A DNA stretch of 64,000 bases, taken from NCBI RefSeq assembly GCF_000835495.1, contig NW_015622541.1, forward strand, positions 2,356,001 through 2,420,000. The letters are read 5' to 3'. Both the position numbers and the translations under genes were made by a program. Shown here in pieces: positions 1-9,683 of the stretch. How positions within the stretch are numbered: the stretch's first letter is position 1; the number at the start of each line of letters is the position of its first letter. This DNA is from Cladophialophora immunda (taxonomy: Eukaryota > Ascomycota > Eurotiomycetes > Chaetothyriales > Herpotrichiellaceae). The notes beneath the pieces were generated by a model. The model ran no database searches. It was given only the letters and a program-made list of their open reading frames with translations, and was not told where the DNA came from.

Positions 1-414
1 TCTACGTAAGTGAGCATTGCAATCGTCGCATTTGTTGGTACCCACCGGTCTCCCCTCCACGACTTGATTGACACAACCGGTGCAAATGGGAATTCGAATA
101 TCGCTAGTCACATCGGTCGGGAGCCATCTCCAGTATTCTCAGTTTTGCTGATGGGTTCGACCACATCGAGCACATCCTTCGACTGGCCAAGCGGCGCGGC
201 AATGTCTGCACAGAGTCCCATACATGGTGAGCCAATTGTGGGCCACTCGCTGACATCCTGAGCATGTCTGCCGAGCTGGGGAAGCAGATTCAGCTGATTG
301 ACTGGTGGGCTTTGGATCTGGAGTCTGGACATTCGAGGGAGGAGGACTTGGGGGTATATCGGCCAAGACAGCCTGCAACCATACCTGGGTCTGGGATTGA
401 ATTCTGCGTGCCAT
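1..414 (-). CDS. Partial Cys-rich zinc-ribbon-like protein with an in-frame TGA
   Basis: The minus-strand frame opens at an ATG (412-414). After a Pro/Ser-rich stretch it shows cysteine pairs CSGC, CRHC and CARC. It meets TGA at 139-141, yet the same frame continues open to the window edge with two more pairs, CTGC and CDDC, spaced much like the first two. This pattern suggests a tandem zinc-ribbon or treble-clef protein. The TGA could be a nonsense mutation, a sequencing error or part of an intron I cannot define; GT...AG pairs around it would be only about 36-46 bases long. A strong donor (GTAAGTG) lies just upstream of the ATG on this strand, near 432, so the true first exon may lie further upstream. 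The gene runs off the left edge. I do not recognise the family. Confidence 0.35.
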
Positions 415-1736
415 TGCGACGGATGACCTGGTTTGTCACTTACCTTTGAATTGGTTAACCTTGATCAAGACTTGCAATGCCAGTACTTCCAAGTGCGGTC
501 AAGGGTGATATGTTGAGATTAAGAGCCCGGGCGTCTTGGATCAATCAATATTTATCTGGGGTGAGAATGTCATTTGTTCTCAACTTTCTCTCTTTGTAAC
601 TTGTCCACCTCTTTGTTCAGACTGCCTCCAGCTGGCAATTATCAACGGTTGCTTCATTGTTCCGCTTTGTTGTCCATATCGGTCCGATCCATAATTCTGT
701 GGAAAGTCTCAAAGCCTGACATCAGCTTTGATCCTACCTATTTTCACCCTTTGTACGGAAACCACCCTTTCAGCAGTGGAGGACAAGAAGGATTCTGTGG
801 GACACATTCCGGTTATCAATGTTCTCTCGCAGAATGACCGACAATGCATACGGTCTTTCCACCACGTCAGTTGTGGGGGTTGGAAGACCGAAACATCAAG
901 CGAGAGCTCGGAGGAAGTCCATCTTCTGGAGTCGGATGAATGTTTTATTGACGGGCAGCTGACTAACTTGTCGGGTGGAACTCCTGGCGCGGCTGCTTAT
1001 TCGAGGTTTGGCTGCCCATTCTGGGCAGTGAGGGTGGCTCCAAGGGGGTAAACAATGAAAGTGGTAATGGACGAAGCACAGTTCGGGGGATATATAATGA
1101 TGTGTATATATATATATGTATCTCAAATAGTTCCTGGTCTTCAGGTTCAATCTGGACAAACCCTCTGCTCCTCAAGGCCGAAGATTGCAATTCTGAGCCA
1201 GTTTATTTAAAACTAAAGGGGTTGGTCTCGTCAAAGAGATTATACGAAGGACCTGAACAAGAAATATTTGAACCATCGTGCATGGAACTTCAGAGTCGAG
1301 GTGTTTATCTTTGCCCTGCGTCATTTGCTATGCCATGGCATACTGTGGCATCCTATGCTATGCTGCATTTCAAGGGGCGTCAATCAAGTGTCCATGTTCC
1401 TACTTTGAGTCCTGAGTAAAGGTACATAGATGCACAGGTGGATGCCTGGGCAGTTCCGCTCACCCTCCTTTTCCTATCCCTTGCTTTTAATCCTGACAAA
1501 TGCCCACCCAATTCTATTCAGCTGGATTAGTCTTCTTGTTTTATTTTCCCCGGTGTATGAGAACCAGAATCCTTGGGATAGCGGGCATGGGACGTTGTCG
1601 GTCCATTCGTCAAGCCACCCATACGACGCCCCATGTCGTCCCATTTCAGCAGGGCGGATGGCTGGGTCATTTGATCGATCCATCTTACAATAAAAACAAA
1701 CGAACGTCTACTCGATCAATCGACCAGGAAAAACGG
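415..1736. other. Intergenic, no gene seen
   Basis: About 1.3 kb between the Cys-rich gene and the 3' end of RPC53. All open frames are short and lack domain features. It holds the TA microsatellite listed next. Confidence 0.6.
1105..1117. repeat. (TA)6 microsatellite
   Basis: Uninterrupted TA dinucleotides, flanked by TG steps, inside the intergenic region downstream of RPC53. Confidence 0.8.
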
Positions 1737-3434
1737 TCAGTCGTACAACTTGACCCAGTCCGGGATCAGGACCATTTTCCTCCTCACCGGGCCCAACGCA
1801 TACGCTGTGCCCTTGATGTCCTTCTTCTCCTCCTCCTCTGCCTCATCGCCGTCGCTGTTCTCGCGCTCGTCCTCCCCCTCCCCTTCCCGGTCTGCGTCTT
1901 CTCGCTTCCGCCCGGGCTCCACGAGAACCACATCCTGCAGGAAGTCCACTTCGGTGCCGTAGCGGACCTCCAGGTCAGTCCCGCCCCAGTCCAGGGTGAC
2001 CTTGCCGGATTTGTGGACGCGGAGTTTCCCCACGATCCCCTCGGGCAGGCGCATGGGTTCAGACGCCGTGAGCAGGCCCTCCATCTGCAGGGCCGGTTTC
2101 TGCGCCACTTTAGCGGGGTTGTCTGGGTCGGCTTTGATTTCGGGATCGCTGGCGGTGTTGGCGCCCGTGGTGCGTTCGTCAGGCGCGTCGAGATCGATGG
2201 TGGTGGTGGTGTCGCTGGTAGTGGGTTCGACTTTGACTCCGACCCCGTCGGCGTGCGTCGCGGTCGAATCGACGAGGAAGGGCGTGAGTGGTGGCAGCTG
2301 GAAGAGGAACAACCTGCTCTCCATGAGTCTGGATTTGGCCTTCTTCCGCGAAAGGTCCTCTTTCTCCTCGTCGACGGTCATCTTCACATCCGTCGCCGGT
2401 GGGCTGATGAATAGATTTCTCAGCTTCTGCACGTCCTCCATGGCTCTCATTCGTTCCGCACGTTCTTCCACCGTCTCAGTCACAGGTCCCTTGGCATCCC
2501 GCCCGATTTTGCCAGCACCGAGTTGCCTTTTCAGCGTCCGTTTCCGCATCTCGGGGCTGGAGGGTTGTTCCTTGACAAATTGGAGGGATTCACTGTCCGC
2601 ATCCTCGGTATCTTCCTCCTGTTCACTTTTGCTTTCAAGCTCCTGAGTCTCGGCATCGGGCTTTTGAGCCTCACCGCCACGGCTTTTCTTGCTGCGCGAG
2701 CGTGCGCCAGCTCCTCCCCGCCCTTCCTCTTCGTCCCGTATCCGAGGTGCACGCACTGGTCGCAGATCCCGCCCTCTGTGAGGCATGTGCACTGAGCTGC
2801 CGGTGGCCTTTTCTTTCCCTTTTCTCGAACTCGATGTGATATCGTCTTCGTCGTCGTCGTCGTCGTCGCTCGAGATCGTGATGTCCTCGATGTCTCGTAT
2901 GTCGTCATCGTCGGAGTCCTCCTCCCTAGCTGCGTCCAGGGCTTCTCCAGTCCAGGATACGTCGGCTTTCCCACCAGCGGAAGTCCCTGGTCGGCCGGAC
3001 CCGGTCTGGCCTGCTCTGGTACCCCTGCCTGATGCTGGGCCATCTTGAAAGGCATCTTCGTGGGGCCCATCTCGCAGACCACTCTCCAGCAGCTCAGTAT
3101 AGCCTTCATAGCTTGTTCTAGGTTTTGTGGAAAGCCTTGCACCGGACCCTGCCCCGAAAACACCCCCACCTCCTACTGGTTCCTCTCTTTGACCGGCTGC
3201 GGCACTCCCTCTGCCTCCACGGCTCGTCGCCCTGGCTCCTCTCGCACCGCGATTTGCCACCCCATGCTCGGCTGCTCGTGCCTTTTGTCGTTCGGCTTCC
3301 TCTTTCGCGAACTGCTCTCTTTCGGCCTTGGTCTTCCGTTGGATCCCTGCTCGAGGTCTCGGTCTCGCGGCGCCGCCACGGGGGGTGGATCTGGCACTTG
3401 CGGTGGGAGGAGTCGAAGGTGTTTCGTCCGGCAT
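1737..3434 (-). CDS. RPC53: DNA-directed RNA polymerase III subunit RPC4 (RPC53)
   Basis: 565 residues, one uninterrupted exon. The C-terminal ~120 residues carry the RPC4 family signature: a GKLRVHKSGKVTLDWGG segment, then a VRYGTEVDFLQDVVLVEP block, ending in LIPDWVKLYD. The N-terminal two thirds are low complexity: a basic region with a KTKAEREQFAKEEAERQKAR helix, Arg/Gly-rich stretches and runs of Asp/Glu encoded partly by a GAC/GAT triplet repeat. This layout is normal for the family, whose N terminus is poorly conserved. RPC4 pairs with RPC37 in the TFIIF-like subcomplex of RNA polymerase III, working in the nucleus in initiation, termination and reinitiation at tRNA and 5S genes. The start at 3434 gives the family-like MPDETPSTPP opening. 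A poly(T) run lies about 260 bases upstream. Confidence 0.9.
   Translation of the reverse strand: MPDETPSTPPTASARSTPRGGAARPRPRAGIQRKTKAEREQFAKEEAERQKARAAEHGVANRGARGARATSRGGRGSAAAGQREEPVGGGGVFGAGSGARLSTKPRTSYEGYTELLESGLRDGPHEDAFQDGPASGRGTRAGQTGSGRPGTSAGGKADVSWTGEALDAAREEDSDDDDIRDIEDITISSDDDDDDEDDITSSSRKGKEKATGSSVHMPHRGRDLRPVRAPRIRDEEEGRGGAGARSRSKKSRGGEAQKPDAETQELESKSEQEEDTEDADSESLQFVKEQPSSPEMRKRTLKRQLGAGKIGRDAKGPVTETVEERAERMRAMEDVQKLRNLFISPPATDVKMTVDEEKEDLSRKKAKSRLMESRLFLFQLPPLTPFLVDSTATHADGVGVKVEPTTSDTTTTIDLDAPDERTTGANTASDPEIKADPDNPAKVAQKPALQMEGLLTASEPMRLPEGIVGKLRVHKSGKVTLDWGGTDLEVRYGTEVDFLQDVVLVEPGRKREDADREGEGEDERENSDGDEAEEEEKKDIKGTAYALGPVRRKMVLIPDWVKLYD
2838..2868. repeat. GTC/GAC triplet repeat within RPC53
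   Basis: A run of GTC triplets on the plus strand encodes a poly-aspartate stretch in the acidic linker of RPC53. Length variation here would only change linker charge. Confidence 0.7.
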
Positions 3435-4310
3435 GACAAACGACTTGCGGCTTGCACTGTGGGATCTCTTCTACTGACTCCAACGTCGGAAGATCATAAA
3501 CTGGAATGCATCGAAGAGCGTAGAGAAAAGAGAGTCAGTGGAGTTGCTTTCGCCGGGTGGTGGAATGAGCTAGAGTGGTAAATGCTAAGCGTTTTTGCAC
3601 ATATGATGAGTACAGTGTAATATCCCGAAGTCAGATTCACGCGGAATGGCCAGGAACTGGCTTGGTGACCTCTGGCAGAGAACTGTCACTCTTTTTTTTT
3701 TTGCAAACACCTCGCTTTGTGAGGGACTGGTCTCGTAAAATTTCCCCGCATGCATTATGTAATGTTCCACAGCCTCGTCACGTGGATGGGGGGTTTTCGA
3801 GGACCCTCGCACGACGAGGCTGCGTCCGTTGTGAGAACCTGTCATGCTAGACTTGAAGGCGGTCAAATTTCCTGATAGCATTCAAAATATAGGACCCTTC
3901 TCATTTCGTACATTCATACGCTCTTCCGAGCCCGGCAGTTAACTGATAGTCTCCTTGCATCAAAAAAAATAGATCACAAAGATGCGCCCATTTCGTCCAC
4001 CAACAAGACAACACAAAAGGAAAGCGGATGCAGTTTGTTCAACACGACCATCGCTCAACTCTCCGTCGAGTCAAGGGGCATTTGACAGTCACGAATACAA
4101 AACGACCAAAACAACTCGCCGCGTCATTGCCAGTCCGTCAATCTCGTCACACAACGGCCTCGCGGCCTTCTTGGATCCAATTTTTTCTCACCCCCGAATT
4201 CCCAGTCTATTCCCTGGTACCTCTGGTTCGTTTGTTCTTGTTCGGCTTTGATGAAAACTTTCCTTGGCTCTTTCATTGACACAACCTGAGCCACCCTTTG
4301 TAGCTATTGC
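3435..4310. other. Intergenic: RPC53 promoter and 3' flank of the next gene
   Basis: It contains no plausible coding frame. A T11 tract at 3692-3702 is poly(dA) relative to the divergent RPC53 start and may act as a nucleosome-excluding promoter element, by analogy with fungal promoters. Confidence 0.5.
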
Positions 4311-6251
4311 TCACCTCTTTCTCTTCTTGTTCTTGTCGGGACTACCATGGACCCCGATGGCGTCAGCTGACATGTTCGCCGCATCCATGATCGAGTCAGA
4401 CTCTTCCAGGAGAAGGTCCTCGGCGACTTTCTTGACCGGAACTCCCATGTGCCGGCCATATCGCCCTTTCCGGCCGTTTCCTTCGTCTTCGCTGATGCAA
4501 CCTTCAATTCCAATACCGGCATCTTTGCATCGCCCGCAAGGCCGTTGGCGATCGCAGCCTTTCTTGCTCTTCCGGCATCGCTGACATCGAGGCTTCGACG
4601 ATAGGTCTTCCTCATCCGCAGCGAGTTGGTGCTGGAAGTTGAGGCTTGAGCCAGACGTCTTCCTGACCTGTCCGGCAGAGGCCGGTGCGGACGGCGCCTT
4701 CATGAGGCCAGGCTGTGTCGAATGTTTGGCAATTTTTGGCAGAGTGTTGGATCTAGCTTTGGACGATTTACCATGCTTCATCAACCCAGACGACTTGGGT
4801 CGATATCCGTTAGACGGGCCATCGTGCATCTTGGTCCTGATCTTCTTGGTCTTGGGCTGACCGTCGTATTCCTCGTGTTCACCTTTTGCGCTGTCTTGAG
4901 CATATTCCTCATCCTCGTCGTCAAGATACTTCCTGTGCTTGGGAAGGCCACCTTCGGCATCGCTGTATTCGTCGCTATCGCTCGTAGCACCAGTTGAGGA
5001 AGCTGCATCGGCAACACCGCTGAAAGTCTCGTCCATGGTCGAATTGGAGGTACGCCCATGAGAGTAGTTGGAAGCGTCGCCCAAGGCAATCAGTGTGCGG
5101 GCCACGTCTTCATCTGAAATGCAACTAGCGACGGTGGGGTCCGGTGTCGGAAGGACGCCATTCCCACTATATCCTTGTCTCCCGCCATGGGCTTGCTGCA
5201 TGCTAGATCTATCACGCAGCCGGTGACCATGCTGGTGCATAGGTGTTGCCGCATCGGCGCCAGCTCCTCGATCGCCGCCACCAAACCCATGGGGGCTGGG
5301 TCCAAAGCTTTGCGGAGAGAGTATTGGGACATTTTGCAGTCCGTAGATCTTCTGACTTGCAGGGTGTAACGGCGAAGGGCCTTCCTGGGGGAGGGAACGT
5401 CGCTGAGGTGATATGGACGATTGGGATGCAGTCACTGGGACCTGAGGAGGGACAAAAAGAGGAAGGGTCTGGAGAGGTATGTCAGCATGGAGTCAAAGAC
5501 AAGGTCATGTCCGGGGACTTACCGAACTGTCAAAGATGGGCTGTCCACGTCGACCATCTTGGAGGACGTTAGCAGTGCTGATGTCGGAGCTGGCAAATTG
5601 TTCGCTTCTAGCTCTCTTGGATCCTGAGACCGAGCTGCGCCCGGCCTCACTGTCGCTGTAGCCGTTCTCATCATGGTAGCTTCCAGTGGCGCTTGATCCT
5701 CGACTGGCAGCTGAATAAGAAGTCCCTTTCTGCTGCGACGCACTTCGACGACCTCTACCTTGGGTTGGAGAAATGCTCCGCTTACGAGCAACTCTCGACG
5801 CAGGCCTGGATGGCGAGTGGGATTGTTCGCGCATGTGAGGTGGCAACATCTGAAAGGGTTCGCCCAAACTGGGTCGACGTCTAGGTTCATAGCCGCTCTC
5901 GCCCGTGTGTAAGCCATGTGGGTATACATTGGAAGCTGCCTGCGGAACCGGCACAATGCGCACATAGACGGTAGAGTTATGGGCGAGGTTTTCGAATGAG
6001 GCAATCAGAGTATTGCCCCAGGCATCTTCGAAGCTAACTCCATTCCCATCGTATATGCCATAGAAGTTTTTGACTGTGGTAATGATGGACTCTGTGCTGT
6101 CATGCCTATTGAGCACTACCCGCAGTGGAATTCTTGCCCTGGTTTTGGAGCCCTCGTCCAGCAGGAGCTCGAAGGAGATGGACTTGGCAGGAGGCATCCT
6201 TGTCTTGGACATCTTGTGTTCCTCGGCGGAGAGTAGGCTAGAGACCTGCAT
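4311..6251 (-). CDS. Zn2Cys6 regulator with a C-terminal finger and an N-terminal ubiquitin-like region
   Basis: Two exons, 5523-6251 and 4311-5468, joined across a 54-base intron with donor GTAAGT, branch TGCTGAC and acceptor CTCCAG. The join is phase 0 and gives 628 residues from 6251; a second Met at 6212 is also possible. An alternative acceptor 27 bases further on also keeps frame. Residues ~25-100 form a compact alpha/beta segment (SFELLLDEGSKTRARIPLR, later VSFEDAWGNTLIASFENL) resembling a ubiquitin-like or PB1-type fold; this is an inference. A long Ser/Gly-rich linker follows. The binuclear cluster starts at residue ~538 with spacing C-X2-C-X6-C-X5-C-X2-C-X9-C, then a basic tail ending KNKKRKR. 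Fungal Zn2Cys6 proteins usually carry the finger at the N terminus, so this order is notable. It is probably a nuclear DNA-binding regulator with unknown targets. Confidence 0.8.
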
Positions 6252-9200
6252 CTTCAGGAATAGCTTTGATATATGTGACTGTCTTCTTATACCTCTGTCG
6301 GCGCAGGAGGACTCATCCAGGGTTCACTTCGAGCAAAGGAGGCTTTAGGGAGGATATCCGGCTGGGTCTTCGATCGAGAGTGGCACTGAATACTAAGTGT
6401 TAGTATGGAGTTTAGCAAGAAATAGATGGTGGTGGTTGGGAGCAATGAAGCCATTGAGCCGTAGGCCAGGGAGGGTGAGAGTTGGTTGGGAGGACAATGG
6501 GCTTGGTTCCCAAGTCCCATTCTGGGCAACCTACAACAGATCAAGACTTCAGATGAAGAGTGTGAGCACTTGCGATGATCCTAAGACCAAGAAGAGATGG
6601 CAGAAAAGATGCGCAACGGCAATTGCAACAGCATCCGGCTCTACCGTCAAGACATGGTCGAGGGCTAGAGCATGGTGGCTGCGCTTGAGATGTCGTAGCG
6701 GTGACAGTGGAATCTGGTAGGCGACAGAGTGCACAAGAGAAAAGATAGCTGATGAACCTCTCTGGTCGGCACACAAATGGCGCCCAAAGCGGTGGATGAA
6801 GGGAAATCAGAGGGAATAATGGGGGAGGTGAGAGGTCCAGGGAAGAAAGGAAGTTCAAGGTGCGGACTGAGGCTTGGGATACTGCAATAGTCAACGGGCG
6901 TGTGAAACGAGGCCCACCCCCGGTCCAACAGACGCCAGTACGTACTCGTACCACAAGAACGTGGCTTTCGCACTGTGTTCTGTGTACGGTGTAGGAAGTG
7001 ATTTATTCCGAACGAGTCACAAATACCCTCCAGATCAAATTATGGCGTCCAGGAGGTCAATGATGGCGAAAAGAGCGAAAAAGCACAGGAAAAGTCTCAG
7101 TATCTGGCAGAGCGGTGGGCGACTACTGTACGGTGACTACGAGATAGATGGACCTTCCACGGCCGTGTCTTTTTCGAGCGACCCACGACCTTTGGGGTTC
7201 ATAGTGCTATCTTGTGACGGCATGTCTTCCCGGCTACGAGCTAAAGGGTGCCAGGTGACGACCCGAAGCGGTGGCTTTGCTGGCCATTCGGGACTGGCAG
7301 GCTGAGAGCATGCCTTGGGGGTTGTATGGCCGGCGCCGGGGCCGAGGCCAGGCAATCAGAGAGTGGGAGTGGGAGGGCTTCAAGGGGAAAACCATGAGGC
7401 AGTCAGCGGGCGGAGCTGAGGGTCGGAAAAGTGAGGACAGCATTTGCGAGCCAGGCCCGGCGATGCGCTGGAACTAGGAATCCAAAGAATAAGAAGGAAA
7501 GCCAACCCCTCACTTGGTTGAAATGATGTTCGAGAAAGTGGCCGAAGCGGTAGCGGATTTGGCGAGCTTTGTATGGCCACTATGGCAAAGATTAGCAAGC
7601 GTCAGCGGTCTGAGCCTGTAGGCTGGTGAGCCGTGGGTTTTCCTGAGCCGTATTGGGGGTGGAGTCCCAAGGAGTCTGGTGCCGTTCAAGAGGCCGTCGT
7701 CAAGAACACGCAAGCATCCGTCGCCGTCATTCGACCAATCCCCTCGACCACTCGACCGTGGGCTGCCGCAGTGGCTGCCACAGGATGCCATTCCCATTAT
7801 TTCACAGGGTTCACTGTGCAGCCCATGGCCAACCTCGCGCCATCTGGACCGTCGGGCTCGCTGGGCTCTGCTGATAAACATGACCCTAATTCAGGGTGCG
7901 ACTCGCTGCAAGCCCGCCACGGCGGCAATGATATGTCTATCGTTTCGCGATCTGCAACGCACCAACTGCAAGTTCCCACACCGACCAGGATCTTGGCGGG
8001 ATGGCGGAACTGGCGGCGACCTCAAAACCCAGGCCGCAAATTGCTCGATAACGTGATGGGCGCCTGTGCTGGTGCGTGCCTGTACTTGGTAGATATATAA
8101 CTTGTATGTACAAAGTGCACGACTCGCCGGGCTTGAGCCGGATGCCATTACTAGTCCGAGAAACATCTTGGTCGTCGTTGTCCCGGTCAAGGTCGCATTG
8201 CTTTTCAGCTCGCTAACTTGGACTGATCTTGACGATTTTTTTTTTGTCGCATCCCCCACATTCCATTTGTATGGGCTATAGCATCCAACAGAGACGCACA
8301 CATTCCCCATCCGACCAAGGGTGTTCTCCATTAGGTCCGACTCGTGGGCTTTATGGTTGAAACATTCGAGATAGGAGTCTGCCAGTCGTAAGCGCAATTC
8401 GGCGCATTTAGGATCGTGCCAATTGGGGCCATCACATGCCCTACAAATGACAAGCTTGGATTGCCAAAATCAGAGTTTTGCGCAAGAAACTGAAACTCCG
8501 AAACCTCGGGTTGCTTGCATCTCGAGTCGCACATATTTCCGCGCGATATTCAGCTCGGGCTTCTTCTGAAAACTGATCTCTGGACAGCTGTCGCATTTGT
8601 GGGACTTGGAATCAGCAACCAAACAGGAAATGCGAAACCTAGTTTTGTTAGTCTACACACAACATATCTCCCGGTCGTGGTACAGCATCACTTTGAGGGG
8701 CTATCCACGTCGCAGACTCCATCCAGACGCAAGTGCATAAATCTGGCGGAATCTCGAGAGTTGGTCAGCCGTCATTCTCTGCTGTGTGAAGCAATGTAGC
8801 ATGTCATCCGAATCCCTGGATTCCTTGCGGTCCGATGACATCGTTTGGGGTTGAGTAAGCGCCTAAAACAAAAGTCCGAACGCCCATCGCTTTCCGGGGA
8901 CCAATCTAGAGGACGAAATTCGCCCATTTTGGGGAAGTGGCGATGAGAAGACTAGCCAACCTTTTTTTCACATTGATAATGCGATCAGGACAATGCCAGA
9001 GGGACTGATGATGGTACGGAACAATCAGAGGGAGCACAGCCAGCTGAGTCAATGTGCGTAAAAGCACGTGATCTCGCGATTTCCGCGACGCGTTGACGTC
9101 ATAATCCACGTTTCCATCATTTATCAGATGATGCGGAGCGGAATCCTAGTGATAACTACACAGATCCCTTCCAGTATACCAAATGGTGCTGGGAATCAAG

Positions 9201-9683
9201 TTTATCATCCTTTGTACCATCAGTGGCGCCGCTAAACTTGGAGAATAGCGAAAGTGATGCTTGTTGAAGTACGCGAAGTGTTTATACATCCGAGAACGGA
9301 CTAGCGTATAGCTGCTCCGAGCTAAGGGCGGCAAGAGCCGCGGCGCCAGTCCAATGACTGACCAACGCTGGTGTTTACATGCAAGTTCCTCGACCTTGCA
9401 TAATCCCATAATAATAATAATGTCGTTTTGTTTGTTGCCAGGACCAACCCATATGCTGTGCTCCTTTCCACAGCCATAGCTTCTGCATCGATACTCCTGC
9501 CCTGGCCTTGACCGTCCTCTCCCTCCCACGACGCTGTTCCTTCCCTACTTCCCCCTTCGACTGAATGTACCCGACTGCGTCGCGCTCTGCAAATTCTAGG
9601 GGCGTCAAGAGCCAATCGACCCTACAAGTTCGAGAAGCTTGAGATCGTTCTCCATTCCATTCCAGGCATTCGGGCTATTCACT
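6252..9683. other. Long non-coding stretch: regulator leader and cyclin B promoter
   Basis: 3.4 kb between divergent genes. The open frames are short, overlap on both strands and show no recognisable domain. The part near 6252-7000 probably includes the 5' leader of the minus-strand regulator. The part near 8900-9683 is the upstream region of the cyclin gene, with clustered elements listed separately. A non-coding transcript cannot be excluded. Confidence 0.5.
9065..9101. promoter_or_regulatory. CACGTG, MCB (ACGCGT) and CRE (TGACGTCA) cluster
   Basis: Three palindromic motifs lie within 37 bases: CACGTG at 9065-9070, ACGCGT at 9088-9093 and TGACGTCA at 9094-9101, the last two abutting. In fungi these are known binding sites for bHLH factors, MBF (Mbp1-type) and CREB/ATF-type bZIP factors respectively. 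They sit about 590 bases before the cyclin B start. That they regulate the cyclin is an inference. Confidence 0.5.

Noticed and set aside
1500..2414. 304-residue plus-strand frame
   Set aside because: Antisense to RPC53; its Leu/Val/Gly-rich composition mirrors the acidic and Ser/Arg repeats of the real gene.
7633..8100. 155-residue plus-strand frame in the long gap
   Set aside because: Low-information translation overlapping a similar-sized antisense frame, with no domain or splice support.
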